Shown: in pieces, positions 47,312 through 59,409 of the stretch
Layout of the letters: each line of letters begins with the position of its first letter
Position numbering within the stretch: position 1 is the first letter of the stretch
Assembly: GCF_026210795.1 (NCBI RefSeq)
Contig: NC_089453.1
Span: forward strand, 1,614,501-1,678,500
Length of the DNA: 64,000 nucleotides
Origin: Rhizophagus irregularis
Taxonomy: Eukaryota; Glomeromycota; Glomeromycetes; Glomerales; Glomeraceae
Reading direction: 5' to 3'
The notes under the pieces: generated by a model
Told to the model about the DNA's origin: nothing
Databases searched by the model: none
What the model saw: the letters and a program-made list of their open reading frames with translations, nothing else
Translations under genes and position numbers: made by a program

Positions 47312-48757
47312 CTATATATTTATATCTTTAATTACTCCTTCAATCTTATATTTATCGACCAGTTTCATATATGAATCAGTTTGATAAATATAATACTCAA
47401 CTATATGAATGGAAATTGCTTGTCGTCCTTTCCATTTTTCAAAGAATGCTTCCAAAGTTTCTAAAGAAAACCTAATGCCACGAGGAATTCCTATTTTACT
47501 TAGATTTGTTGGAGCTTCTTTAATTAACACATTTGATAAGTAATCCCCATATTCTAAATCTTTTCCTTTTTCATGTTCTTTTTCAAAATATAAAGATCGT
47601 AAATTCTGACATTTTTTAAGTAATATTTCAAATTCAATAAAGTAATTTTCCAATAATGGAAACATAGGGATTGTTAAATATTCAATTAAAAAACAATTTT
47701 CATAAATTGTACGAATAAAATTGAGAGAATCATAATTAAAAGAATCTTTTTCTACGCAAAAATGATTGATCCTTAATTCTCTAAGAAATAAGCTATTTTT
47801 AATTATGTAATTAACTTGGTAAATATATATAAAATCTATTTCTATAAACTCAAGGTTACGATAAGCCACCATTTCCAATTTTTTATTAAAATCATCATTT
47901 GAAAATGGAGGAGAACTAATCTTTAATACTTTTATATTATGAAGTTCTAGGAGTACGTCTTGTAGAAATGTATAATCACCATCATCATGGTAATTATCTA
48001 ATGAATTATCAAACTGGAAATGATTAAGAGTATTTACATGCTTCTTCAATGCATTAAAAATTTCTGTATAAGGATCTTCCAACATGTCCCAATAATACAT
48101 GTCATTTTCTACTTCAAATTCATCTACCCATTCAAAATATTTCAAATTTTTTTGAAATTCGATTAATTTAGTAGTTCCAGGATTAACTTTAAAGTTTTTA
48201 TTAATAATGATGATTCTTTGTATTTTTTGACAGATATGTGCTAATCTGTAAAAATACTTAGGATTAATCAATGTGTGACACGTTAATTCACAAAGTGATT
48301 CAAGGCGGAACTTTGCTTCTGGAAGATGTAGTATATCATAGGTGCCACATATATTTAAACACTTTATTTCTGGACATTTCTTCATCAAGAAACTATAAAT
48401 TTCATCTTGTAAAAAAAATCGTTGTAATGATCCAATGGAAATTATAACATCTATAATTTCTATATTAATACTCCTACAGAAAGACAAATAATCAAATGCA
48501 AGTGATTGACCTGGAATGTTGATTTTTTTCTTTGTGAATAATTCTTTAATATCATTGGACAAGTAAGAAGTAAGAATAAAATATAAAGAATTTTTATTAT
48601 AATAATCAATAGAATAGCGCCAGGGGTTCCTCCATAAAATTGGAATCACGGTTTCACACCAAACTCTATTAACCATTAAGCATGAAAAGAGGAATTTTGG
48701 ATTATCTTGTAATTCCTCAAATATCAAAAAAAGAATATCTCTATTAAGTTTAGACAT
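47312..48757 (-). CDS. F-box protein, paralog 4
   Basis: 481 residues from the Met at 48757. The in-frame upstream Met adds only a Phe-rich stretch translated from the leader's T-run and is rejected. F-box at residues 1-45 (LNRDILFLIFEELQDN, then SCLMVNRVWCETVIP and LWRNPW), then Leu-rich degenerate repeats. The FFEKWKGR.AISI block near the C-terminus has Gln where the others have Pro. It is closest to paralog 3. Predicted SCF substrate receptor. The conserved promoter lies 55-110 nt upstream. Intact frame. Confidence 0.86.
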   Translation of the reverse strand: MSKLNRDILFLIFEELQDNPKFLFSCLMVNRVWCETVIPILWRNPWRYSIDYYNKNSLYFILTSYLSNDIKELFTKKKINIPGQSLAFDYLSFCRSINIEIIDVIISIGSLQRFFLQDEIYSFLMKKCPEIKCLNICGTYDILHLPEAKFRLESLCELTCHTLINPKYFYRLAHICQKIQRIIIINKNFKVNPGTTKLIEFQKNLKYFEWVDEFEVENDMYYWDMLEDPYTEIFNALKKHVNTLNHFQFDNSLDNYHDDGDYTFLQDVLLELHNIKVLKISSPPFSNDDFNKKLEMVAYRNLEFIEIDFIYIYQVNYIIKNSLFLRELRINHFCVEKDSFNYDSLNFIRTIYENCFLIEYLTIPMFPLLENYFIEFEILLKKCQNLRSLYFEKEHEKGKDLEYGDYLSNVLIKEAPTNLSKIGIPRGIRFSLETLEAFFEKWKGRQAISIHIVEYYIYQTDSYMKLVDKYKIEGVIKDINI

Positions 48758-48810
48758 TTTTCTTTGAAAGAAAAAAAAAAAATAGGGGGAAAATAAACAA
48801 ATAGAATACA

Positions 48811-48865
48811 TATTTATATATTTCGGTGTACGACCATTATGTTGATCGACAATGTTTCACCGATG
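48811..48865 (-). promoter_or_regulatory. conserved F-box family promoter
   Basis: Minus strand: CATCGGTGAAACATTG, then TCGATCAACATAATGGTCG, then TACACCGAAATATATAAATA, ending about 55 nt upstream of the ATG. It is the longest version of the family motif, with GGTGAAACATTG, GTCGATCA and GGTCGTACACCG all present. Confidence 0.65.
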
Positions 48866-49809
48866 TAAAAAACCGCGTTAAAAATTGGTAGTTTAGGTAA
48901 TGTAGATCAAACAAAAATTTTAAAATAATTCGGTCGATACTTGATATCTATTTTCTTCATTAAATGTTAAAAGGTTCAAAAGAAGTATAAAAGCAAATAA
49001 GATCCGTAGAGACTATTTTTATTTTCGAAATCAAATCTAAAATTTGTAGTTGTTTCATTTTAAATTTATCAATTGATGTTCTTTCCATAATTGTCGAATT
49101 ATTTTTTTAAAAATTAACAAATAAGATAAACGCGTTATTAGTTAAAATTGTTTTAATATTTACAAAAAATTATGTTTTAATAATATTTTCTTAGATAATA
49201 TCCTTTATTATTTTGACCATACAAGTGGATATATGCCGTATATTAATATTGCGAGTGGCTGAAAATAACATGCACTATTTATGACAATAAGACGGAACAT
49301 TACTTTCTTTAATAAATGATTTAAGATATAGAAAGAATTAATTTCTTTATAATACGGTAAGAATTATTATTATTAACTTTATCATTAATTTTCTAGAAAG
49401 TTAAAGCATTAGAATAAATCAAATGTAACGTTAAGACTATTGAAAAAATGATTTTTACCTTCATTCTAATATAAGTACAAATTTACAATATCAGAAATTA
49501 GGCTTGATTTAATTTTAAAATAGATCTTCCCATATTAATTAAATAAACGAATACAATTTCTCATAATTATCAGGTGAATTTCCTAGAAATTTTTTTATTA
49601 TAAGTTTTAGTCAATAAATTCATTTGATATTCTTACATTAGGATAACTATTTAAAGATTGAAATATTGGTGGTTTTAAAATAGTAAATAAAATATAGCTC
49701 ATTTTATTTTAAAAAAAATGTTATACTTCAGTACATAAATAGTACACAGTTGTTTCAAATATGTATCACGTGGCCTATAACAAAAATCAATGAATATAAC
49801 TTAAAAAGA
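48866..49809. other. intergenic, no supported gene
   Basis: A/T-rich upstream flank of F-box gene 4. No frame, RNA or repeat was recognised. Confidence 0.4.
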
Positions 49810-51245
49810 ATGTGATCCTCCCACCCGCCTTCGTGATGTCAAAAAACCGCTGGCGTTGTGGACACCGCATCAAATCTATGCCATTATTTCACCCAAGCCA
49901 TGGATTAGTGAAAGACCCACGCTTTTACAAAGAGCAAATGAAAAAAATGCTAAAAAAAATAGCATCGATCAACAAAAAAATGTCAAAGAAATTCACTCAG
50001 CTCGTCTCAGCATAGGTTACACCGTTACGATTAGAAAATACAATCCTGGACTCGGAAATCGTAACCCTGAACTTAAACGCATTGTCGAACAAACCACAAG
50101 AATAGATAGTCGTAACCGACCCAACACTAGCGTACGACGACCACTCATACTATAAAGAATATTCCAAGTTACGATTCGATGTCGTTCGATCACCACAACA
50201 AATTGAACGATGGAACCGTCTTACACGAAGCACTTTAAATCTTAAGAAGAAGAGTTCTTTCATCACACAAAGCCTGGAGGAAATCATTCAACCCCTTGGT
50301 GTTTAAACAAATCCAACTTCTACCTGAAAAATTATACCGACATCTCACGTTATGGCGCACCTTTAAATAATCCTACACAATAGTTGATCAAACTTAAACG
50401 ACGTGAAAAGAATTGGTTACGCAGAACCAAAAGGCGAAATAAAAAAAGAAATCTTTACCTCCTTTGCCACCTGGTACTCCCGGGAACCCTCGTGTATACT
50501 ACAAAAACACCTACATATTAACCTTTTTGATTACAAAGTTAGACGACGTTACGACGTCAGCTCAATTCCACGATATAACTATGGCTACGCCCACGCTATT
50601 CAACTCTATCATCTCTACAATGACAAAATTCCGAAGATGTTACGCACAAATCTAAGGCCAACGTGCGTTACTCCATATCAAAAAAAAAAGGATCAAGAAA
50701 TTATCAACGATACAAACGTATTTTTACGCAGAACACCTCCTCCTGATAATGATTCACACACCACCATGAGCGATGTCTCATATGTATCCGCTGCAGAATC
50801 AGTAGCGACCATCATCTACCCGCCGACTCCGGCGCAAGAATAATTTATCATCATACTAAAAAAAACAACGGACCTTTAACGATACATAATTCTATACATG
50901 ACAGTATTTACGTGTAGCATCGGTAGATGAAAGAAAAATACGAATATATGATTTAGTTAGCAACAAGTCTTTTTTGGTTTTTTTTATTTTTAATTATGAT
51001 AATTACTTTCGTGGTTCGTTTTTTCCTCTATATTGCTTTGTCTCCGTTTTCTTACAATGCAGGTCATGCCTAGTGTTGTTTTTTATAAATAACAGGCAAG
51101 ACGATTTCTTCTTTGAGGAGGTTGGGTTTATACGTGTATTGTGGGTAAAGTAGTTTTCCTTTTGTAAGGGCTCAGCCCACAGACTTGTATGGCTCCCGTC
51201 ATTGTCTAAATTTTTAAAATAAAATAAAATAAAATGTGCAGAAAG
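49810..51245 (+). mobile_element. frameshifted non-LTR-like remnant with A-rich tail
   Basis: GC is visibly higher than the surroundings. Coding-like frames run 49812-50155 in two alternating frames, then 50403-50843, ending in a Pro/Ser-rich tail (YPPTPAQE) and stop. A 3' UTR-like region of about 390 bp ends in an AAAATAAAATAAAATAAAATG tail at about 51218-51238. Codon choice differs from the host genes. No reverse transcriptase or endonuclease motif is present, so this is the 3' part of a dead copy; the class is inferred from the tail and the matching layout at 880-1490. Confidence 0.42.
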
Positions 51246-52673
51246 CAAGTTTATTTAAAGTGTCAAAGATCATTTGAATGTCATTTTTAACTTTTTAGCA
51301 AATTTTTTTTTCGCGTAAGACAAGTATTTTATTTGGTTATTGTTAAAGAGATCAGTAACACAGGATCATGTGCGCATGGAATAATTAACAATTATATTTT
51401 TAACAAATACAATTCGAAAATCCAACAACAGATACACTCCTATAGATCAGTTGAAGAAAAGACTATCTTTGTAGTAATTTTTATTATTTATTAATCCTCG
51501 GTATATTTTACATAAGGAATTCTTAGTCGCCTAACTACTTGATCATAACTTATAAGCAAATATCCAAGTTTTGACAAACTCAAATTTAAGCAATTTTTTT
51601 TTAGTAAATAAGCTTTCTTAAATTATTCCTAAACCTATTAAGTTAAACCTAATAATTTCTATATTTTTAAGAAAATTTTAAGATTGGACTTTTAGTTTCA
51701 ACATGAAAAATATATTTCAGACGGCATTACTACGCTCAATATTTAGAATATAAACGATCCAAGTCATTAAATAAAATTTTAATTTGATAAATATCTTGTA
51801 ATTTATAATATACATGGCTGTTAACGACGCGAATAACTTGGATAATACTCGCCGCATTGGTAAAAATTACTGAATAACTGATTTGATAATTACACATACA
51901 ATAGCCAATTATACAGTATACAATATAGAAAATTAGAATGTTGATAATCTGTCATCAGAATATTCGTTAAATTTTTTTGGACGTAAAATCTTTGATAGGA
52001 CATTATCTTCCTTTTACTTTCTGACCTTGTAATTAATTTTTTTTCAATTATGGATTTTCGATACTATTATGTTAATGATACGTTTATTTATTCAATACTT
52101 ACATTTTTAATGATTAAACTAATAATAAAATTCAAATTATCGTATAATACAGAATACATGCTGTAACTGTAGGTAAACAATACGGAAATGTATTATATCT
52201 CAAATTCATAGAAATAAAATATTTAAGAATAAAAATACGACTTGGAATCTGATCAACAAATACGACCGTAATATTAACATATTTTCCGATTTTAAATTGA
52301 CATGGTCGGTATAGTATGAATTTTTTTAGATGTGGCGCAAATAATCATGGAAATATTATTATACAGTATGTAATGCTTCCGAGTTAAACAGCCGATGTTA
52401 TGCTTTGGAAAATAACCAAAAAACGTGAATTTATTACTAGTTTTTTTTAAATAATATATTGTTTATAATTTATTAATAATATATTATCCATATTAGATAA
52501 AAAAAAAATCAGAAACTGAAATACTGTATATTCGGTTATAGATAAAAAATTTTTTATTGAATTGCCCTCATAAAATCATAATACATAGATATATTTTAAA
52601 TTTATACCACGAATGAAAATTTGTGGTCTTTTTAATTAAAACGAATAATTCAGTATAGTAATTGGAATTATCC
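51246..52673. other. intergenic, includes 3' flank of F-box gene 5
   Basis: No gene is supported. The end shares with the flanks of paralogs 3 and 4 the words ATTCGGTTATAGAT and AATCATAATACATAGATATA, so duplicated segments extend at least 150 bp past the stop codons. Confidence 0.4.
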
Positions 52674-54146
52674 TTACACATTCATTTCTTTAATTACTCC
52701 TTCAATTTTATATTTATCGATCAATTTCATATATGAATCATTTTTTTGATAAAAATAATACTCATCGACATATATAGAAACTGCAGGTCGTCCTTTCCAT
52801 TTTTCAAAAAATACCTCTAAATCTTTTAAAGAAAATCTAATATCATTAGGAATTCCAATTTCTCTTAGATTTTTTGATGCTTCTTTAACTAATATATTTA
52901 ACAAATAATCTCCAAATTCTAATTCTCTCTGTTCTTCATAATATGCTTCTTGAAAATATAATGATCGCAAATTTTGACATTTTTTAAGTAATTTTTCAAA
53001 TTCAGTTAAATGATTCTCAAATAATGGAAAAACAGGAATTGTTAAATATTCAATTAAAAAACAATTTTCATTAATTGTATGTATAAAATTAAGAGAGCCA
53101 TCAATAATATTATCATTCCAGTGAAAATCATTGATCCTTAATTCTTTAAGATTTAAGCAATTTTTTATTATATAAGTAACTTGATAAATATCCATATAAT
53201 CTATCTTTAAAATCTCAAGGTCACGATAAGTTACCATTTCCAATTTTTCATTAAAATCATCATTACTTAAAAATAAAGGTGAATCAATATCTATTATTTT
53301 TAAATTATGAAGTCTTAAGAGTGTATATTGTAGAAATGAATAATCATAATTACTGTAATTGCAATTATTGTCATAATCAAATAGAAGGGTTATTTCAAAA
53401 TGATTAATAGTATTTGCATGTTTTTCTAACATGTTAAAAATTTTTGTATAAGGATCTTCCAATAATTCCCAATAATAAAAGCCATCTTCTTCTTTAAAAT
53501 CATCTATCCATTTAAAATATTTTAAATTTTTTTGTAATTCAATTAATTTAGTAGTTCCAGGATTAGCTCTTATGTTTTTGTTAATAATGATTATTCTTTG
53601 TATTTGTTGACAAATATTTGCTAATTTGTAAAAGTACCTAGGATCGATCAATGTGTTAATTGTTAATTCACAAAGTGATTCGAGACGGTTCTTTGTTTCT
53701 GGAAGATATAATATCTCACGGGTACCACATATACTCAAATACTTTATTTCTGGACATTTCTTTATTAATAAACTATAAATTTCTTCTTGTAAAAGGAATT
53801 GATTATATTCTGATGATGTTCCAATGGAAATTATGTTATCTATAATTTTTGTATCAATACTCTTACAGAATGACAAATAATCAAATGTAAGTGATTGGCT
53901 TGAAATTAGAATTTCTTTTTTTGTTAAGAATTCTTTAATATCATTTAATAAATAAGAAGTAAGAATAGAATATAAAGAATTTTTTTTATGATAATTAATA
54001 TTATAGCACCAAGGATTTTTCCATAAAATTGGAATCATGATTTCACACCAAATTCTATTAACCATTATGCATGAAAAGAGGAATATTGAATTATCTTGTA
54101 ATTCCTCAAATATCAAGAAAAGAATATCTTTATTAAGTTTGGACAT
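52674..54146 (-). CDS. F-box protein, paralog 5
   Basis: 490 residues from the Met at 54146. A 91-residue upstream extension in the same frame is rejected: it runs through the conserved promoter and a T-run, is hydrophobic and Phe-rich, and has no counterpart in paralogs 1-3. F-box at residues 1-45 (LNKDILFLIFEELQDN, then SCIMVNRIWCEIMIP), with two substitutions in the normally invariant CETVIP. Leu-rich repeats follow, then FFEKWKGRPAVSI. Predicted Skp1-binding SCF substrate receptor. Intact frame. Confidence 0.86.
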   Translation of the reverse strand: MSKLNKDILFLIFEELQDNSIFLFSCIMVNRIWCEIMIPILWKNPWCYNINYHKKNSLYSILTSYLLNDIKEFLTKKEILISSQSLTFDYLSFCKSIDTKIIDNIISIGTSSEYNQFLLQEEIYSLLIKKCPEIKYLSICGTREILYLPETKNRLESLCELTINTLIDPRYFYKLANICQQIQRIIIINKNIRANPGTTKLIELQKNLKYFKWIDDFKEEDGFYYWELLEDPYTKIFNMLEKHANTINHFEITLLFDYDNNCNYSNYDYSFLQYTLLRLHNLKIIDIDSPLFLSNDDFNEKLEMVTYRDLEILKIDYMDIYQVTYIIKNCLNLKELRINDFHWNDNIIDGSLNFIHTINENCFLIEYLTIPVFPLFENHLTEFEKLLKKCQNLRSLYFQEAYYEEQRELEFGDYLLNILVKEASKNLREIGIPNDIRFSLKDLEVFFEKWKGRPAVSIYVDEYYFYQKNDSYMKLIDKYKIEGVIKEMNV

Positions 54147-54222
54147 TTTTTCTTCGAAAAAAAAAAAAAAAAATAGGGGAGAGAAAAAAAATAAATGATT
54201 AATAAATAAACAATGAAATATA

Positions 54223-54285
54223 CCGTATTTATATGAAACTCCGGTGTACGACCTGTATGACCATAATGCTGATCGATAATGAATA
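54223..54285 (-). promoter_or_regulatory. conserved F-box family promoter
   Basis: Minus strand: ATTATCGATCAGCATTATGG, then a duplicated TCATACA/GGTCGTACACCGGAG box, then TTTCATATAAATA, about 80 nt upstream of the ATG. Confidence 0.62.
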
Positions 54286-54289
54286 TATA

Positions 54290-55242
54290 TGGTAAATGTA
54301 GGATCTTCGGTTTTAGGGTAATTTAAACAATATATAAACATACAAATAAAATTATTCTGAATGAAAAAAATCAATAAATAAAATGTTAAAATTCTTAAAA
54401 AATTCTGATTTTGAAACATATCTAAGTTTAATTAAAAGCTGAGCAAAGAAAAAAAAAGTAATACTATTTTTAAAAAAAATAATTTTAGTTTTTCGTCAAA
54501 AAGTAGTTTAAAAGCTTACCATCCCTAGTCAAGGAGTGACCCAATTTATTGAGAACCATAAATGAGAATTCCTACTTATGTGCAGAACTGGATATTAATG
54601 TTTCTTCTTTACTTAATTTCATCAAAATTAATTTGTTTCTTTTTTTATGTTTAGAAAAAAAATATAGAAATTAACTTACTGATTACTATAATACTTAAAT
54701 TATTACTATTTTTAAATTAACATTCCATGTATAATACAGTAATAAACTACTGGGTTAAACCTTTGGTTTGAATCAGTTTAATTAAAGTGAAATTACACAG
54801 TTCCAAAATGCGCTGTTAGTTGGTTTCAACCCAAACTAATACGCTCTAATTTTAAATAACCAATAATCTTCATATAAAATAATAAATATTAGTATTTTGC
54901 ACTAGTAAATTTTATTACCATGTGTAAGATTATTATTATTAACAATTTTAATTACAAATTTTTAAAATTAACTTTATTAAAGTCTAATGTCGCGAATAAA
55001 TTTTTATAATTTGCAATAAGATTGGATAACGTTCGATAATTTAAAAGTATTGTTTATTAACGTTGATTTTTTTTTTTTTTGAAAAATAAAATTTTCTATT
55101 GAATACTCGAATCTAAATTTTAGCTAATAAAGTGACTTTAATTTGTACTATCATCGAAATATTAATCTTTTTTTTCTTAATATAATAGAAGAATCAAAAT
55201 CAACATTAAAAAATTTGAATAATTTAAATAAATAAATATATA
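54290..55242. other. intergenic, no supported gene
   Basis: A/T-rich. No gene, RNA or clear repeat was recognised. Confidence 0.4.
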
Positions 55243-56163
55243 CAGTGTGTTGCAAAAAAAACCAGAAAACTGTTCACGTGATAAAAATGCATGTTATACG
55301 CCCAAAATAAATTCAATTTACATTATGTAAATTATATAATAAATCTGAGACCCAAGGCTACATTTTGATATCTTTTGAAGTTATAAACACTTCATTATCT
55401 TTTGAAAAAATCAGCAATAATTATTTATTTCAAATTAAAAAATATAACAGAAAATTAAATTACATTTATAAAACATTGGTGGATTAGATTTAATTTAAAA
55501 TACTCAAATATTATTAAGAATAATGCCAAAAAATAAATATCAAAAAATTTGCAGTAAATAAACCTTTATGATAAAATGATGAGAGTTTTATTCATTAAGT
55601 TATCACAATTTCGGTATATAGTAAAAAATGCTAATAAATGGTTCAAATTACAAAAATGCGTGTAGTTTACTTAAAACAAAACCAATTTTTATCATTTAAA
55701 ATGCAAAATAAACTTGAATATTGGGGCTACGTTTTGACATTATTTAGGGCTCTAGTACATTTTTACTTTTTGAGAAAATTAACTACAAATGTTGATTTTA
55801 AAGAAAAATTTGACATGAAATTCTTAAATTAAAAAATGGATGCAAATTCACTAGAAATTTCTCAAATTTTATCAAGATAAATGGGAAAATTGCGAATAAA
55901 AAAAAATTTTTTTAATATTATTTAGTATTATGCAAAAAAAATATAAATTTGCTCTAAAATAGTTATAAAAAATTTTTAAATAAGAAAAATATAATTATAA
56001 GCTTAATTATAGAAAAATTACTAAAATAAATTCCATATTAATTTATTATTGATAAAATCTATGGGTTTCCATCTTTCAAATAAGCTATTTTACGTACAAT
56101 TTGGTGAGATCATCATGGTGTTATGACTGATTTTTTAATTCCGGTTTTTTTTGCAACACACTG
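55243..56163. mobile_element. decayed Tc1/mariner element
   Basis: 921 bp between inverted ends CAGTGTGTTGCAAAAAAAAC (left), repeated as complement at the right with the following CAGAAAA/CGGAATT diverged. TA lies on each side at 55241-55242 and 56164-56165. No DDE motif survives; a short MPKNKYQK-like start at 55523 stops quickly. The interior contains two related direct segments (55285-55380 and 55650-55745, both with GGCTAC[AG]TTTTGA[TC]AT), an odd layout for a single element. Confidence 0.7.
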
Positions 56164-56798
56164 TATATATATATTATATATAGTTTATTACAATTACTGT
56201 ATATTTACTAATAACTTAAAATTTATCAGATAACAAATTACAGGATAAGAAATTTTATATATGAAATCTTACTATTCTAATCTTAGTGTTGAAGATAATT
56301 TTTTCGGTATCTAAATGTTTTTGAAAAAATTCTTTATCATTTTGCATCAGTAATTCCATATTAGGATTATTGTGATTTTCATAGAAAAATGTTTGTTACT
56401 TGTTATATGAATTGTTTTGCATATTATCAATAACTAAGGATCATAATTTTATTTTATTTGATGTTAACTATAAATATTGATTATACGTTAAATTATTAAG
56501 AAACTTATAAATTTAAACAAGATGTTATTGTACAATCTAAATTATTTATTATAAATAAAGAACGTGTGCACAATATTTACGTCGCTTCTTGCCATACTTT
56601 CATGAGTTTAAAGATATTCTTTCAACTTGTTTAATAAATTCATGTATAACGAATGGAATAATCTATCGTGATTTTACAATGTTTATGACATAAATTTACG
56701 TTAAGATAATTAATTTTAAATCAATATACGATTTACAAATTTGAATAAATTTATTAAAATTATTTAAATTACAAACTAAGAATTTTGTAAAACAATTA
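56164..56798 (-). other. downstream flank of kinase gene 3 with an orphan exon
   Basis: The minus strand at about 56390-56270 encodes a clean stretch (ENHNNPNMELLMQNDKEFFQ, then KHLDTEKI) followed by a CTAAGATTAGAATAG sequence similar to the terminal exon of the kinases. It could be an extra tail exon or the end of a lost paralog. The rest shows nothing. Confidence 0.35.
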
Positions 56799-59325
56799 CT
56801 ACTCTAGTCTTAGTGTTTAAATAACCCAAAATAAATAAATAGAATAGATAAATAAATAATTGATAATAATTTAAAATATAACAAAAAATTGTTAAATGAT
56901 TTAAAATCCATCTAAAGATAAAAAATAAATTATAAATTAATTATTTGCTTTAAAAAGAAATTTAATTTATTTAAGAACTTACCATCAGGAATTTCCAGTT
57001 CATCTTGTTCTTCTGAATGAAGATTTGGATTATTATATACTTCGTCTTCATCTATAAGAAATAAATAATTAAATTAAAAAATAATATAAAAATTAAATTA
57101 AAAATTAGCATACCATCAATATCACCAATATTTTGTCTTTTCGTTCTTTGTTGAATTATTTCTTTTTCATCATCTAAATTTTTAAATTAAAGCTACATTA
57201 AATAAAATATATTGACAAAATAATTTTTATTTTTTTTTTTGCTTACCATCAATATCAATATCTTTCCTTTTCATTTGTTGTTGAATTATTTCTTTTTCGT
57301 CATATTATTTTTTAAAATAAAAGTCACGTTATTTAATAAATGAAACTGATACAATGAATATTATTATTTCGCTTATTTACTTACTATTTGAATTTATCTG
57401 CAAATTTATAAATTCTTTGGGTAATTTTTCACTATCACCTAAAATTAAAAACATAGAAATAGATTTTAATATTTTTAAAATCTATTATTTCAAACAAATC
57501 ATCTTTAAAATATTTATTAATAATTTCTTACTATACTGCTTATTTGATCCAAAATCGTTAACTAAACAAATATTAATTGTTAAACATTATTATATAATAC
57601 TTCAACGCTATAACATTAAATACAGTACTTACTATTTTTAGGAATGTTAAAATCATACAATTTACTATGAAACACTATTAGTAGTAAATTAAAGTATTAA
57701 ATATTTTAAAAACTGAATTATTATAAAAAATTGTAGAAATTATTATTTATACGGTTATACCTTCTTGTTCTTCTATTATAATATAAATTCAAAAATAGAT
57801 AATATTAATAATATATTTTAAAATAAATACATTCATTAATAAATATTATACACTTATACCTTCTGTTGCATTTCTTGGTTCAGGTAGATTTCCAAAGTTG
57901 TGGATTTTACTTGTAAATAATCTGCTACTCGTATAATTTTCTTCTGCTTTATTCATTTCTAATTTATCCACTATTTCTGATTTGAATAATTCATCTGACA
58001 TATTTTGATAATCTAAATTAATTCTTCTCATTTTTCTCTCAAGTGCATAAACGTCAGGTCTTTTTAATGGATCAACATCCCAACATTCTTTCATTAAATT
58101 TTTATATTCAAATGGAGTTCCTGGCACAATTTTTGGTCTTATACCGTTAATAATATTCATTACAATATCATTTTCATGTTCATAATTTATAAATGGTGGT
58201 TGTCCAGATGAAATTTCCCACATAAGAATTGCAATACTATAAATATCAGATGCAAAAGTATATTCTCTTCCAACAATAACTTCGGGTGCTATGTAAGGAA
58301 GATTTCCATATATACTTGTTGAAGATTTATCAGCAGGTCCACAAAATCCAAGATCACTAACATGCCAAGAATTATTAAGTTGAGAATGTAATATATTTCC
58401 AGAATGTAAATCTCTATGAATTGCTTCCTCATCATGAATATAACTAAGTGCAAGAATTATTTCATAAGCAATATTAATTCTCTTTTTCCATGTAAGTTGA
58501 TTATGATTTTGTTGTAAATATTTTCTTAAATCTATATCCATTTTCTCTATTACAAGCATGTAATTTCCATTTGATGGATTTTGCGTTAAACCAAAACATC
58601 GAACAACATCTGCCCATTTATTACTTATAGTTAAATGTGATTTAGCCTAAAAGACAATAATTTGTAAAAATGCTTATATTAATACAAAGTGTGCATAATT
58701 TCATGCAATAAATTTAGAATATAATTATACAAACCTCTTCAAACCATCTTTGATTTGCACTTTCAACATTTTCTAATTTTTTTAATATTACTTTGAAATT
58801 TCCAAATCTTTTTAATTGTTTTTTTTCAAAATCCCATTCTTTATACTTTCCATTAATCCAATCTGCTGTATAAATTTCTGAGAATCCACCTTTTGTTAAA
58901 TATTTAATATTTTCTAAATTACTATATGGGATCCATTCAACAATCATGAATGGATTAAGTGATTCCATTTGACATTTCTGTATTAAATTATCAATATCAT
59001 CATTTCCAGATGTCCAATTTGAAAAATCTTCTTTTAAATAATTTCGAACACAATATTCACAATATAATGTGGCTAAACATTCTTGGTTACAATTTTCACA
59101 AATTCTTGTTGTTCCTGAATTAAAAATAACTTTATTTCGATCATAATTTTTAACTAATATTCTTATTGCATAAGTTTTTTCATCATTTGTAAGAATTTTA
59201 TCAGCAAGGACTGTTTGTTTTTGAAATTCAAATCGTTTGTGTATATCATCGTAAATATTAGTATCTGTTAATGTTGTTGCTCTATTATTTGTTGCATTAA
59301 TTAACCCATATCGAAGAGTGGACAT
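56799..59325 (-). CDS. TKL-type protein kinase with zinc motif and multi-exon tail
   Basis: Predicted exons (minus): 59325-58735, 58646-57860, 57772-57761 (12 nt), 57674-57633, 57438-57385, 57173-57114, 57051-56983 and 56803-56799. After the first, all junctions are phase 1, and the total is 539 residues. Exon 1 starts MSTLRYGLINAT and has a CENCNQECLATLYCEYC zinc motif, SGNDDIDNLI, the EWIPYSNL linker, glycine loop TKGGFSEIY and lysine VILKKLE. Exon 2 has HRDLHSGN (HRD intact), SDLGFCG and APEVIVG, so the catalytic motifs are complete. The tail exons encode short acidic/polar peptides such as DSEKLPKEFI and DEKEIIQQR. A further tail-exon copy at 57303-57247 lacks an AG acceptor. The closest thing here to a normal family member. 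Confidence 0.8.
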
Positions 59326-59409
59326 AATGTAATCAATAAGAAAGAAATAAATAATTATTTTAAGTTCGTTACTCGATAGATTAGTAAAATGCAAATTGTT
59401 GATCAAACT

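Noticed and set aside
54147-54419. N-terminal extension of F-box protein 5 (and the 18-residue one of paralog 4)
   Set aside because: The extension crosses the conserved promoter and poly-T leader and is absent from paralogs 1-3.
57354-57641. 95-codon + strand frame
   Set aside because: It spans introns and small exons of the minus-strand kinase gene and is hydrophobic low-complexity sequence.
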